Below, in pieces: positions 8,396 to 17,143 of a DNA stretch of 64,000 nt. Position 1 is the stretch's first letter. Each line of letters opens with the position of its first letter. The notes beneath the pieces are model-generated. The model was not told the DNA's origin, made no database searches, and saw nothing but the letters and a program-made list of their open reading frames with translations. The stretch is from assembly GCF_013912375.1 (NCBI RefSeq), contig NZ_JACETV010000002.1, forward strand, positions 744,001-808,000, written 5' to 3'. Position numbers and translations under genes: made by a program. Source of the DNA: Emticicia sp. BO119. GTDB taxonomy: Bacteria > Bacteroidota > Bacteroidia > Cytophagales > Spirosomataceae.

Positions 8396-8755
8396 TTAAT
8401 GAACACCATCTCCTTTAGCAATTTTTCTTACTTCAATCGTATTACCATCTCCCTGTAAAATAGGGGAGCCCTTGGCAAATTCAACGGCTTCGTCAATTGA
8501 TTCAGCTTTTACCATTATATAACCGCCAATGGTTTCTTTAATATCACCAAACGGGCCATTGGTTACTACATTATTATAGCCAACTACCCTGGCATACTCT
8601 TTGTCAAGCGGTAGCCCATTACCACCCACATATTTGTTCTGGGCAGCTATACCCCCGATCCAGTCCATTGTTTGTTTCATCCAACTTTGCATTTGTTCAG
8701 GTGAGGCAATTTTGCCACCATCTTCGTGTCTGAAAATCAGCATGTATTCGTCCAT
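8396..8755 (-). CDS. YciI/DGPF-family protein
   Basis: A 119-residue protein of the YCII/DGPF (PF03795-like) family: N-terminal MDEYMLIFRHEDGG, a central VTNGPFGDIKETIGGY in which the family DGPF is NGPF (residues 66-69), and a C-terminal AVEFAKGSPIL helix. YciI-like domains have a dimeric ferredoxin-like fold with a proposed His/Asp active site; the function of the DGPF branch is unsettled. Its position directly upstream of the ECF42-like sigma factor matches the conserved pairing reported for that group, so the two are probably co-regulated. Confidence 0.88.
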   Translation of the reverse strand: MDEYMLIFRHEDGGKIASPEQMQSWMKQTMDWIGGIAAQNKYVGGNGLPLDKEYARVVGYNNVVTNGPFGDIKETIGGYIMVKAESIDEAVEFAKGSPILQGDGNTIEVRKIAKGDGVH

Positions 8756-9175
8756 TGTCTTAAAGATTTAATGTGATTAAATGTTTTACAATAGCATATC
8801 AAATGAACGGAGATAAATTGGACATATCAGGAATTATTTTTTTGAATTTCAAGAATATTTGATGGTTTTCCAAGTTGTTTTTTAGTTAATTTGATTTGTT
8901 GAATATAGGTCTTATCAATTCTCAAAGTCAATAATCAAAAGGATGCGTGTCCCCAAAAAACTCATTAAAGCGAAAACACATATTCTGCTATAATCTGACT
9001 TCTTGCCAGAAATAGCGGATTATCTGTTAATTTCTATCGAGTAAATAAATCCCTATTTTGATAAACTATCAGTATTGGTGTCTAAAAATAAAATTAACCT
9101 TTTTATTAGGGTTTAAAATGAGGGTAGGTTTTATACACTACCCCGTATTCACCGTAATCATACAGAAAATAGTTT
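8756..9175. other. Intergenic region, 420 bases
   Basis: No convincing gene was found. It holds the upstream region of the YciI gene (a TGTCCA hexamer on the minus strand at 8824-8819 is the only sequence resembling the ECF42 TGTCGA element, and no suitable -10 was seen), and at its far end a GGGTAG (9122-9127) / CTACCC (9138-9143) hairpin that may end the minus-strand gene starting at 10069. Confidence 0.5.
9136..9148 (-). repeat. 13-bp motif, copy 1 (inverted relative to 13384-13396)
   Basis: CACTACCCCGTAT is the exact reverse complement of ATACGGGGTAGTG at 13384-13396. The two copies lie at the ends of the LytTR-rich block, one just beyond the secreted paralogues and one upstream of the LytTR response regulator. 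A shared binding site is possible but not shown. Confidence 0.3.
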
Positions 9176-10069
9176 TCAGTAACTATATGTAACTTTTATC
9201 TGATTAATAGTCAGCGTTGTTCCATCACCCCAGGTGGTAGTAACAGGAATATTATTAACTAATGCAATAGCCGTAACACGCAGATAATAAACATAGGCAT
9301 TATTATCTACTACATTATCTGCAACAATATCTACATCCTCACTTTGTATCTCCATATTACCTGCGGCACCCGTCGAACTTACAGTTCCCAGAACAGAACC
9401 TGCATTATCTGTATAAGCACGACGATATAATTGTACTCTTACATTTTTAGAACCATTATCTGCAAAGTAGGCTTCAATATTTGAAATAATCGAACCATCA
9501 GGCAGATTAATAGGAGCTTCTAATGAACCTACTGTATTGCCAGTACAGTAAATGCCATTATTATTATTGTTGACACCTATCATATTACCATTAACAGCCA
9601 GAAAGGAAGCTCGAGGAATATTCATATACGAGACCTGAGGTGTGCTGGATAATACCCCTGAATTATCCGTCCGTACAAATTTTGCTCCATTACCACTTAA
9701 GCCAGAAATACGGGCATTGCCAATAACATGTAACTTTTCAGTTGGATTATTAGTGCCTATCCCTACATTACCATTAGTTAAGATAACCATTGAGGGATTC
9801 AGCGGATTTACATTATTATTGGTAGAGAAATACAGGGGATGATTGCTTTTGGTCATAAGCCAGGCTGCGTTATCTCCTATATAAGTAGCGATAGAAACAT
9901 CGCCATTAGTGTGTACCATTCCATGAGTATTGGATTGAGTATGAACAGACAACTTTTGATTAGTATATTGTCCGATTATACCTTCATCAGGCGTAATAGT
10001 AGTTGATTGAGCTTTAGATTGAACATAATAAATCAATATTATACAACTTAGAAAAGAGATTTTTTTCAT
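9176..10069 (-). CDS. Secreted tail-fibre-like protein, paralogue of the preceding gene
   Basis: A 297-residue protein with a signal peptide (MKKISFLSCIILIYYVQSKAQ, cleavage after about residue 20). A central NGNVGIGTNNPTEKLHVIGN segment (about 98-117) is typical of phage-tail-fibre or autotransporter-like surface proteins of Bacteroidota. The C-terminal half is a predicted beta-rich domain (SIISNIEAYFADNGSKNVRV ... VYYLRVTA) shared with the upstream 10087-10998 gene: both have a PRxxFxxxxG region, an IYxTxxxxG block and PINLPxGxIIS. Only 17 bases separate the two, so they are probably co-transcribed with the LytTR gene. Function unknown. Confidence 0.75.
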   Translation of the reverse strand: MKKISFLSCIILIYYVQSKAQSTTITPDEGIIGQYTNQKLSVHTQSNTHGMVHTNGDVSIATYIGDNAAWLMTKSNHPLYFSTNNNVNPLNPSMVILTNGNVGIGTNNPTEKLHVIGNARISGLSGNGAKFVRTDNSGVLSSTPQVSYMNIPRASFLAVNGNMIGVNNNNNGIYCTGNTVGSLEAPINLPDGSIISNIEAYFADNGSKNVRVQLYRRAYTDNAGSVLGTVSSTGAAGNMEIQSEDVDIVADNVVDNNAYVYYLRVTAIALVNNIPVTTTWGDGTTLTINQIKVTYSY

Positions 10070-10086
10070 TATTTTAAGTCATTTGT

Positions 10087-10998
10087 TTAATAGGTATATA
10101 TTAACTTGGCGGCTATTATTTGTGTATTGGCACCATCCCATGCTTTAATTCCGCCAATTTCTTGTGCATAGATTTTGAGTTGATAAGTGTCTCCGTTTTG
10201 TATTGAAACGCCAAAGCCGTTATTCAGATTATTACTTGAAATACTTCTTATACCTGAAACCGCTCCGGTTGACCATACACTTAAGAAAGTAACATCATAT
10301 TTACTACCGAGGTCAGTCGAAATCAACGTGAAAAGTATATCTGAATTTGAATTATCCACAAAATAAAACTCAGCACCAGAAATAATAGCCCCTTGCGGAA
10401 GATTAATCGGGACCTCAAAATACCCACGACTTATATCAGCATTAGTGAAATAAATTCCTCCTTCATTTGATTCAGCAATAGGGTTATTATCTGATGATGT
10501 CGTTGGCATAAATGCACTACGAGGTAAACTGTAATAATAAGTCTGAGATACTGAGTTGAGTTTGCCATCGTTATCGACTTTCAGAAAAGACTTTTCTGTA
10601 TAATTACTAACATTTTTGGCACCTGAGATTTTTAAACCCCCGTACACATGTAAAGCTCTGAAGGGTGTTCCGCCGATACCTGCAAAATTCAGGATATTAA
10701 GGGTTAGTTGCGGGCTTTGGGCGTTGGTAGTAAAAGACAGATTATGAAGCCCCGGCGTACTAAAAGAAGCAACACCACCATTTGTCTCACTTATAAAAGT
10801 TCCAACCTCAATAGGGTCAGTTTTTTGTAAAAACCCATAGCATTCAGCTTGGGTTTTTACACTTATTTTATGACTGGGCTGATAATTCTTTTTATAACTG
10901 TCGATTCCTGTTTCAGGCAGAATTATTATGCTTGCCTCTTGTGCCGATATAACAGAACTAAAACAACAACATATAAACAATAGAAATAAGGTTTTCAT
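10087..10998 (-). CDS. Secreted beta-rich protein, paralogue of the next gene
   Basis: A secreted protein of 303 residues from the ATG at 10998 (signal peptide MKTLFLLFICCCFSSVISAQ). An alternative ATG at 11010 would add four residues and overlap the LytTR gene by 11 bases; the inner start gives a standard signal peptide and lies one base past the LytTR stop. The C-terminal half parallels its neighbour (GGIYFTNADIS, FEVPINLPQGAIISGAEFYF), and the middle contains an ALHVYGGLKISGAKN segment in place of the VGIGT motif. The gene follows the LytTR regulator on the same strand, so the regulator may control this operon (inferred). No enzymatic motif was seen. Confidence 0.72.
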   Translation of the reverse strand: MKTLFLLFICCCFSSVISAQEASIIILPETGIDSYKKNYQPSHKISVKTQAECYGFLQKTDPIEVGTFISETNGGVASFSTPGLHNLSFTTNAQSPQLTLNILNFAGIGGTPFRALHVYGGLKISGAKNVSNYTEKSFLKVDNDGKLNSVSQTYYYSLPRSAFMPTTSSDNNPIAESNEGGIYFTNADISRGYFEVPINLPQGAIISGAEFYFVDNSNSDILFTLISTDLGSKYDVTFLSVWSTGAVSGIRSISSNNLNNGFGVSIQNGDTYQLKIYAQEIGGIKAWDGANTQIIAAKLIYTY

Positions 10999-10999
10999 T

Positions 11000-11440
11000 T
11001 TAAGCAGCAATCGGTTGATTAATAATATGTATTGTTACCTGAGGATTAGCGTTTTCGCAATTGACAAATTCTTGTAAAAAAGGTTTGATTTTACGCCTTG
11101 ACAATAGGAGTTGTTTGCCGTTTCTTAACCCAATAACACCACTGGTATGTTTGATTATATTTATCTGGTCGATATAGTGTAGATTTACAATAAAAGACCG
11201 GTGTACCCGGAAAAAGGATTTGTGTTCGAATAAATTTTCAAAAATGCCCATCGTACGTGAGTTGATGATTGCCCTACCGTTTTTCAGATAAAAAACGGTA
11301 TAGTTGGCCTGGCTCTCCAAATAAATAATATCATCCAGAAAAACCCTTACTCTTCTGTTCTTATAGAGCATCCACAGAACCGGGCTTGGGTTTTCTGTCG
11401 GATAAATAGTGATACAATTTTTCTTCATTCTATGTTTCAT
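11000..11440 (-). CDS. Stand-alone LytTR DNA-binding protein
   Basis: A 146-residue protein consisting almost entirely of a LytTR domain (about 28-127): FLDDIIYLESQANYTVFYL, the conserved SFFRVHRSFIVNLHYI and the end LLLSRRKIKPFL. There is no receiver domain, so activity must be set by another partner or by expression level. It heads a minus-strand run with the two secreted paralogues and is divergent from the GAF-LytTR gene at 11688. The 247-base gap between them holds both upstream regions. Confidence 0.88.
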   Translation of the reverse strand: MKHRMKKNCITIYPTENPSPVLWMLYKNRRVRVFLDDIIYLESQANYTVFYLKNGRAIINSRTMGIFENLFEHKSFFRVHRSFIVNLHYIDQINIIKHTSGVIGLRNGKQLLLSRRKIKPFLQEFVNCENANPQVTIHIINQPIAA

Positions 11441-11687
11441 GGCTTTTTTGTTTTACAATGGCAAAGTTAAAAGCCGTAATTGCTCAGTTCCAAAATCACT
11501 TATCCAACGGCAAGTTTTGTTTATCGAACGGTTTTTGCAAAAAAAGCCCTGATTTTGCTTAAAAAAGTACATTTACCAAATACCATCTGTTTATTGCAGG
11601 ATACCCCCCAATTCTTACCAAATACTCAATCTGACTAACGTTGGTGTTAAAATTGATTTATTTTTACTCCATTATTAAGCTAAGACC

Positions 11688-12623
11688 ATGACTACCTTTT
11701 TCCATAATACATTCCCGAAACCACCGGATTATACTTCAGAACTTAACACAATAGAAATTATCAGCTATTTTGCTACTTCTTTATTTGGGAAAAATACAGA
11801 AGAGGATATAATATGGGACATTGCCAAAAACTGTATTGGGAAATTAGGCCTGGAAGATTGTGTAATTTATCTATTTGATAACAAGCAGGAGAATCTCTTG
11901 CAAAAAGCTGCCTATGGGCCTAAGAATCCTGTTAATTTTGAGATATATAAACCAATCGTAATTCCAAAAGGGAAAGGTATTGTCGGAACAGTAGCTAAAA
12001 CTGGTGTAGCAGAGGTTATAGAGAATACCTCAGATGATATACGCTATATAGTTGATGATGAGTGTAGGCTGTCTGAAATAACTGTACCTATTATTTATAA
12101 TAGTGAGATATTAGGAGTGATAGATTCAGAACATGCTCAAAGAGCTTTTTACAGAGATTGGCATTTACAAATATTAACAGCTATAGCTAATCTGTGCGCC
12201 AATAAGATTTATGGCGTAAGAATAAAAGAAAAACTACAGGAGAAAGAACAGAAGTTGGCTTTATTTCAGGAGAAGATTGAGGCATTGAAAAACCAGAAAC
12301 AGAGTTTCAGATTACCTCTGTCAAGTACAGGAGGTACACAGTTTTTTCCGGTAGAAGAAATTATCCGTCTGGAAGCTGACCGCAACTATACTATTCTGTA
12401 TCTGACAGACAAACGAAAATTTGTTTCATCAAAAACCCTGAAAGAGTATGAAATCACATTAACCAATCATCAGTTTTTAAGAGTGCACAAGTCTCATCTT
12501 GTTAATCAGAAACACATTGTTAGTCTTTCAGCCAATCGTGAATCATTAATCCTGAAAGATGCTTCTGAAGTGGAAATTTCAAGAAGAAAAAAAGAAGAAG
12601 TATATGAACACTTAGGTATTTGA
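11688..12623 (+). CDS. GAF-LytTR transcriptional regulator
   Basis: A 311-residue cytoplasmic protein with an N-terminal GAF domain (about 25-175; GKGIVGTVAKTGVAEVIENT, VPIIYNSEILGVIDSEH), a short charged coiled coil (about 178-205: KEKLQEKEQKLALFQEKIEAL) and a C-terminal LytTR domain (about 212-308; EEIIRLEADRNYTILYL, HQFLRVHKSHLVNQKHI, VEISRRKKEEVY). It lacks a receiver, so the GAF domain probably senses a ligand directly. The stop codon is one base from that of the convergent gene at 12625. Confidence 0.9.
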   Translation: MTTFFHNTFPKPPDYTSELNTIEIISYFATSLFGKNTEEDIIWDIAKNCIGKLGLEDCVIYLFDNKQENLLQKAAYGPKNPVNFEIYKPIVIPKGKGIVGTVAKTGVAEVIENTSDDIRYIVDDECRLSEITVPIIYNSEILGVIDSEHAQRAFYRDWHLQILTAIANLCANKIYGVRIKEKLQEKEQKLALFQEKIEALKNQKQSFRLPLSSTGGTQFFPVEEIIRLEADRNYTILYLTDKRKFVSSKTLKEYEITLTNHQFLRVHKSHLVNQKHIVSLSANRESLILKDASEVEISRRKKEEVYEHLGI

Positions 12624-12624
12624 A

Positions 12625-13332
12625 CTATTTAGTATATTTTTTCATAATCAATTTCTTGACATTCAAACCAAACCTGATGTTCTGAAGATTATTGGCTGTT
12701 AACAAAAGCTGTGAGCGTACATACCCTCTGCAGTTTAAAGCACTATTTGGGTTTATTTTGGCATCAACTTTATCAAAAGCACAGTCATCATCCATTACAT
12801 AATTACAAGATTTGTTGGTAGTGAGGTCTAATTTTTCAATTTCACAGCCATGAAATCTTATATAGCTGCTTCGATTGTCTACTTTAAGGTATTCAGTACC
12901 AAAATTTGAGAAAAAAGTTTGGGTAGCCTCACCCATATAATAGCTGATTTCTGGCGTATAAATATAAATCTGTTTAGTAATAGGGTTTTCTTTAGTTGAT
13001 TTGGGTGTTTTAAGTGTATGAATTAGCAAGGTATCGCTCTTATAGCTTATCTCAATATATTTCATAAAAGTCTGATGAAATTCAAGAGATGATTTCTTAT
13101 TTGCCTCAATAGTAACTTTTACTGGTCCGAGGTCACAATTTACCAATACATATTTGAATGGTTTTGATGGAATTTCTTTGAAGTTTTGCAGTTGAATAAG
13201 GGTATCGTATTCGGCAATACCACTAACTTTTTTTAGTTTTTCACTATGCCCCGAATAATACCAGATACCAAAGGCAAACAATAACAAACCAGAAACAATT
13301 AACAACCATTTATATCTGTTAGCCATCTTCAT
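12625..13332 (-). CDS. Membrane-anchored protein with a beta-rich domain, unknown function
   Basis: A 235-residue protein with one N-terminal transmembrane segment (about 9-26: LLIVSGLLLFAFGIWYY) and a periplasmic part of alternating short strands (VLVNCDLGPVKVTIEANKKS, LDLTTNKSCNYVMDDDCAFD, RSQLLLTANNLQNIRFGLNV) ending in a basic tail. The strand pattern resembles a right-handed beta-helix such as the GIN-type adhesin head domain (DUF2807), but this is only a resemblance. The gene is convergent with the GAF-LytTR gene and divergent from the LytTR response regulator at 13472. Confidence 0.7.
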   Translation of the reverse strand: MKMANRYKWLLIVSGLLLFAFGIWYYSGHSEKLKKVSGIAEYDTLIQLQNFKEIPSKPFKYVLVNCDLGPVKVTIEANKKSSLEFHQTFMKYIEISYKSDTLLIHTLKTPKSTKENPITKQIYIYTPEISYYMGEATQTFFSNFGTEYLKVDNRSSYIRFHGCEIEKLDLTTNKSCNYVMDDDCAFDKVDAKINPNSALNCRGYVRSQLLLTANNLQNIRFGLNVKKLIMKKYTK

Positions 13333-13383
13333 GGGTTTTACTCTAACAACAAATAAAGAAATTTTTAGTCAATAAAACTAATG

Positions 13384-13396
13384 ATACGGGGTAGTG
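13384..13396 (+). repeat. 13-bp motif, copy 2 (ATACGGGGTAGTG)
   Basis: Exact inverted match to 9136-9148. This copy lies in the divergent intergenic region between the membrane-anchored gene (start 13332) and the LytTR response regulator (start 13472), where an operator would be expected. Confidence 0.3.
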
Positions 13397-13471
13397 AGAA
13401 GTTTGATTTGAACGAACCAATAGCCTATAATTAATTTATACCTTACATTTATTAATAAATCGACCTTTTGC

Positions 13472-14212
13472 ATGACCGCCATTTTGATTGATGATGAAAT
13501 AAGAAGCACTCAGAACCTAAGGATTGAGTTAAATGAGTATTGCCCCGATGTGATTGTACTGGCAGAATGTAACTCTGCGCAAAAAGGTATAGAAGCAATT
13601 CAGTTATTTAAGCCTGATGTGGTTTTCTTAGATATAGAAATGCCTTTTATGAATGGATTTGACTTGTTGAATAGCTTTGATAAAATCGCCTTTAATGTGG
13701 TATTTGCTACTGCCTATGATGAATTTGCCCTGAAAGCCTTTGAATTCTCTGCGATTGATTATTTAATAAAACCTGTTAACCCTCAAAGACTGATTCAGAC
13801 AGTTGAGAAACTGAGAAAACAATCGAAAGTGATAGATAAGCAACAATTGCAGGCACTTCTGTCTAATATTAAGGGGTTGCAGTATATACGTCCAATCTTA
13901 GCTTTACCTACATTAGATGGATTAGAGTTTGTTTCCATAGACGATATTTCTTATGCACAGGCCGATGATAATTATACAATCGTATATCTTTTAAACAAGG
14001 AAAAAATTTTGCTGTCGAAACCACTAAAGGATTTAGAAGGTATGTTAGAAAATCATAATTTTCTGAGGGTACACTATACTTTTTTAGTGAATTTAGCCCA
14101 CATTCGCAGATACATTAAAGGCCAGGGAGGAACTTTAATAATGAATGATGGAAAAGAGGTTCCTGTTTCTCGTTCTGGTCGACCCAGATTAATGGAAATG
14201 ATAATGATATGA
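13472..14212 (+). CDS. LytTR-family response regulator
   Basis: A 246-residue two-component response regulator. The receiver domain (about 1-120) has the acidic pocket ILIDDE at the start, phospho-acceptor Asp54 in VVFLDIEMPFMNG, and the switch region ATAYDEFALKAF ... YLIKPV. The C-terminal LytTR DNA-binding domain (about 143-243) has DDISYAQADDNYTIVYLL and NFLRVHYTFLVNLAHI. The ATG at 13472 gives the normal MTAILIDDE start. The next gene, a LytS-type kinase, overlaps by four bases (ATGA), so they form one transcription and translation unit. Confidence 0.95.
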   Translation: MTAILIDDEIRSTQNLRIELNEYCPDVIVLAECNSAQKGIEAIQLFKPDVVFLDIEMPFMNGFDLLNSFDKIAFNVVFATAYDEFALKAFEFSAIDYLIKPVNPQRLIQTVEKLRKQSKVIDKQQLQALLSNIKGLQYIRPILALPTLDGLEFVSIDDISYAQADDNYTIVYLLNKEKILLSKPLKDLEGMLENHNFLRVHYTFLVNLAHIRRYIKGQGGTLIMNDGKEVPVSRSGRPRLMEMIMI

Positions 14213-16275
14213 AATCTGTTTTAATCGTTCAGGAAAGACTCGTAACACGCAAGTCTCGGCCTTTTATATGCCTGCTATTATTGTTTGTTATAAATTCATA
14301 TGCTCAGAAAACCTATCTGATCAAACAGGCTGTAAAAGATTCAATTCTGTTGAACAACTACGCTGAAATATTATATGAGCCTACTGAAACCATAACAATT
14401 AATAATATAAGAAATCAGCCATTTATTCCATTCAAAGATTTTAAGTTAGAACACTCTTCTCTGCAAAAAACGTATAACCATTGGTTAAGATTTAAAGTAC
14501 ATAATAGCACATCTAAAAACGAGCAATTGTTGTTTGATTATGGGCTGTATCACTATATCTACTTATATGATTTTAATGGACAAAACTATAGAGTAAAAAA
14601 AGCTGGAATGTTGGTTAAACCAGACGAAAAAATATTCAGTGAGAATAAGTATGTAGTGCCGGTTACGATTCCTGCACATAAAAGCAAAGAGATTTACGTA
14701 CGCATAAATGACAGAAACGGGATATATAAAGACTCGAAAATTAGCTTATTGACTTATGATTTTGAAGAAACACTCCGTTCACAATCATTTTTCAAAAGTC
14801 GGAAAGATCTTTTTTACAGTGCTTCATTTTTAGCGATTGGTTTGTTCCTGATTCTATTCTGTATCATACAGTTTAGCCAGACCCGTGAGAAAGCCTTTGT
14901 GTATTATGCGCTATACCTGCTTGGCTTATATCTCTATTTTATCAGGCGGATAGAAGCACTAACCGACACCGCTATTATTTTTTCTTATTTCCCTAAATCA
15001 TTTCTTACTTCTGAAGTACCCTTAAATATATTACCCAATATCTGGTACCTGCTCTTTTGTCAGTATCTGCTTAATCTGACTTCTACGCATCACCCAACCG
15101 TTTATAAAATTTTCAGATGGCAGATAAAATTCCTTACTGCCTATTTCATTTTTGATTGCTTCTTGCAATATATTATGAATGAATATGCGTTAAGCCTGAC
15201 TATCTATCGATGGGTAAAATTGAGTATGATGCCAATTACTACATATTCTATTATACTGATTTTCAGATTAAGAAATGTAGTAGCCACTTATATAGCTTTG
15301 GGTACCAGCATTTTGTTCATCTTCTTGGTAATTTCGTTTATTACAGCTATTGTGCGAAGAATGTCAGGTGAAGCCTATGTGTATTATATAATGGATTTTC
15401 CATATGTAGAGACCGGAATATTTGCCGAGAACCTGTTGTTTGTGATAGCCTTTATTGCCAAAATAAAACAGGTGTATATTGAAAGAAACCAGGCTCAGAA
15501 ACAACTTATTGCACAACTACAGGCAAATCAGCACTTGCAGGTTCAACTCAATAACGAATTAGAGCAGTTAGTGTATGAAAAAACCAGAGCACTCGAAACA
15601 GAAACACAACAAAGATTGCTGGCAGAGTTTAATCAGAAGCTATCAAAAGCAGAGCTGAAAGCTTTACAGTCGCAGATAAATCCACATTTTATATTTAATT
15701 CATTAAACTCTATCAAAAACTATATTCTTACTAATAAACCCAATGATGCAGCAAAATACCTGACCGATTTCGCTAATCTGATTCGCTCAGTTCTACAACA
15801 AAGCCAGCAATCTTTTATTTCATTAAAAGATGAACTGGAAATCCTTGAGCTATATATCCGGTTAGAACAGATGCGCTTTGAGAATAGATTTGATTTTAGT
15901 TATAATATCGATGAGCAGGTAGACACTACTTATATCAAGATTCCTGCACTGCTATTACAACCTTATGTCGAAAATGCTATCTGGCATGGGTTGATGCACA
16001 AAAATACCAAAGGGCATCTAAAAATAGAAGTAAAGTTGGGTAAAGACGAGGTGCTATGTATGATTGAAGACAATGGTATTGGCCGGAAAAAATCAGCAGA
16101 GATACATAGCCAGACCACACGTCCGCATAAATCTATGGGGTTACAGATTAATAGTGAGCGGTTAAAGGTTCTGCACGAATTACACAAGTTAGAGATAGAA
16201 GTAGAAATTTTTGACTTAGAATCTCTTACCCGTGAGCCTGACGGAACAAGGGTACTGATACATTTTCCCTTATAA
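14209..16275 (+). CDS. 7TMR-DISM sensor histidine kinase (LytS type)
   Basis: A 688-residue inner-membrane sensor kinase. A signal or anchor segment (about 18-33) is followed by a periplasmic 7TMR-DISM extracellular domain (about 40-170), seven transmembrane helices (about 200-425), a coiled coil (about 430-470), the His_kinase domain (PF06580 type) with QINPHFIFNSLNSIKNYI where the phospho-acceptor is His493, and an HATPase (about 580-688; VENAIWHGLMH, DNGIGR). It overlaps its cognate LytTR response regulator by four bases. It ends one base from the stop of the convergent DKNYY gene. The stimulus is unknown. Confidence 0.93.
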   Translation: MKSVLIVQERLVTRKSRPFICLLLLFVINSYAQKTYLIKQAVKDSILLNNYAEILYEPTETITINNIRNQPFIPFKDFKLEHSSLQKTYNHWLRFKVHNSTSKNEQLLFDYGLYHYIYLYDFNGQNYRVKKAGMLVKPDEKIFSENKYVVPVTIPAHKSKEIYVRINDRNGIYKDSKISLLTYDFEETLRSQSFFKSRKDLFYSASFLAIGLFLILFCIIQFSQTREKAFVYYALYLLGLYLYFIRRIEALTDTAIIFSYFPKSFLTSEVPLNILPNIWYLLFCQYLLNLTSTHHPTVYKIFRWQIKFLTAYFIFDCFLQYIMNEYALSLTIYRWVKLSMMPITTYSIILIFRLRNVVATYIALGTSILFIFLVISFITAIVRRMSGEAYVYYIMDFPYVETGIFAENLLFVIAFIAKIKQVYIERNQAQKQLIAQLQANQHLQVQLNNELEQLVYEKTRALETETQQRLLAEFNQKLSKAELKALQSQINPHFIFNSLNSIKNYILTNKPNDAAKYLTDFANLIRSVLQQSQQSFISLKDELEILELYIRLEQMRFENRFDFSYNIDEQVDTTYIKIPALLLQPYVENAIWHGLMHKNTKGHLKIEVKLGKDEVLCMIEDNGIGRKKSAEIHSQTTRPHKSMGLQINSERLKVLHELHKLEIEVEIFDLESLTREPDGTRVLIHFPL

Positions 16276-16276
16276 A

Positions 16277-17068
16277 CTATTGGTTATCAGGTTCTATATA
16301 AATGTCTCCGTTTTTATAGGAATGATTTTTATCCTGAGCTATTCCTCTGTTGGGGTCAATTACTTTAAATGTAGATATATCAGCCTCAGTTAATACTACC
16401 CAACTGGTATTTCCCCTATTATCAATTCTGGTAGACCATATGGCTTTGGCATCTTTAAAATAGTCAGTAGAAATTTTCTGAAAAGTGCCTCCGTCAGCTC
16501 CTTCAATTGGTTTTTGATGCCAATACACATATTTTTTATCACGAGCCAGATCATATCCACTTCCACTACGCATGGGCACATATTCAAAAGTAATAGGGTC
16601 TGCCAATTCGAAAATGTAACGACCATAATACACATGCTGGCGATCACGGGCATACATAATACCCTCTGCCGTATGATTCACAGGCGTTTCTTCCGGATTT
16701 GAGACTATCTCGAAATAATCGGGCTCATAACTGATAATAAATACAGCATCCGGCCCATTGGCGCCTACTGCAAAACCATAGTTTTTATCTTTAGAATAAA
16801 ACCCCTCCATTACCTTAAATGACGTCGGGTCAGCTTTTTTGACAGGGTGTTCTTTGTAGAATACCTGTTTTTTGTCTGTGGCATATTCTTTATTGATTGT
16901 CTTGAATGAAGATACATCGGCTCCATGTACGATGTATTTGTGAGCCGGGAAACCACTATAATAGAAAACGGTATCAGATTCGATATAATAACCGTTTTTA
17001 AGACCATCTACATTGCAACTGCCAAACAGGAGGCCTATTAAGCTGAACGAAATCATTTTTTTTAGCAT
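16277..17068 (-). CDS. DKNYY-family lipoprotein
   Basis: A 263-residue protein from the ATG at 17068 (MLKKMISFSLIGLLFGSC), which gives a lipoprotein signal with lipobox Cys near residue 18; a longer reading from 17143 adds 25 residues that would spoil the signal peptide. The body repeats a unit of about 35 residues containing DK/RxxVYY elements: TDKKQVFYKEHPVKKADPTS, SKDKNYGFAV, ARDRQHVYYGRYIFELADP, ARDKKYVYWHQKPIEGADGG, AQDKNHSYKN. These are hallmarks of the DKNYY family. Function is unknown; the protein is probably anchored in the outer membrane or periplasm. Confidence 0.82.
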   Translation of the reverse strand: MLKKMISFSLIGLLFGSCNVDGLKNGYYIESDTVFYYSGFPAHKYIVHGADVSSFKTINKEYATDKKQVFYKEHPVKKADPTSFKVMEGFYSKDKNYGFAVGANGPDAVFIISYEPDYFEIVSNPEETPVNHTAEGIMYARDRQHVYYGRYIFELADPITFEYVPMRSGSGYDLARDKKYVYWHQKPIEGADGGTFQKISTDYFKDAKAIWSTRIDNRGNTSWVVLTEADISTFKVIDPNRGIAQDKNHSYKNGDIYIEPDNQ

Positions 17069-17143
17069 ATGTTTAGGCCGTTTGAGATTGCTTATGGAAG
17101 ATTTTAAGAATAAAACATCTAAAAACACGTTTAACTCTACCAA

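Noticed and set aside
8819-8824. TGTCCA upstream of the YciI gene as an ECF42 promoter (TGTCGA-like)
   Set aside because: One base differs and no suitably spaced -10 was found.
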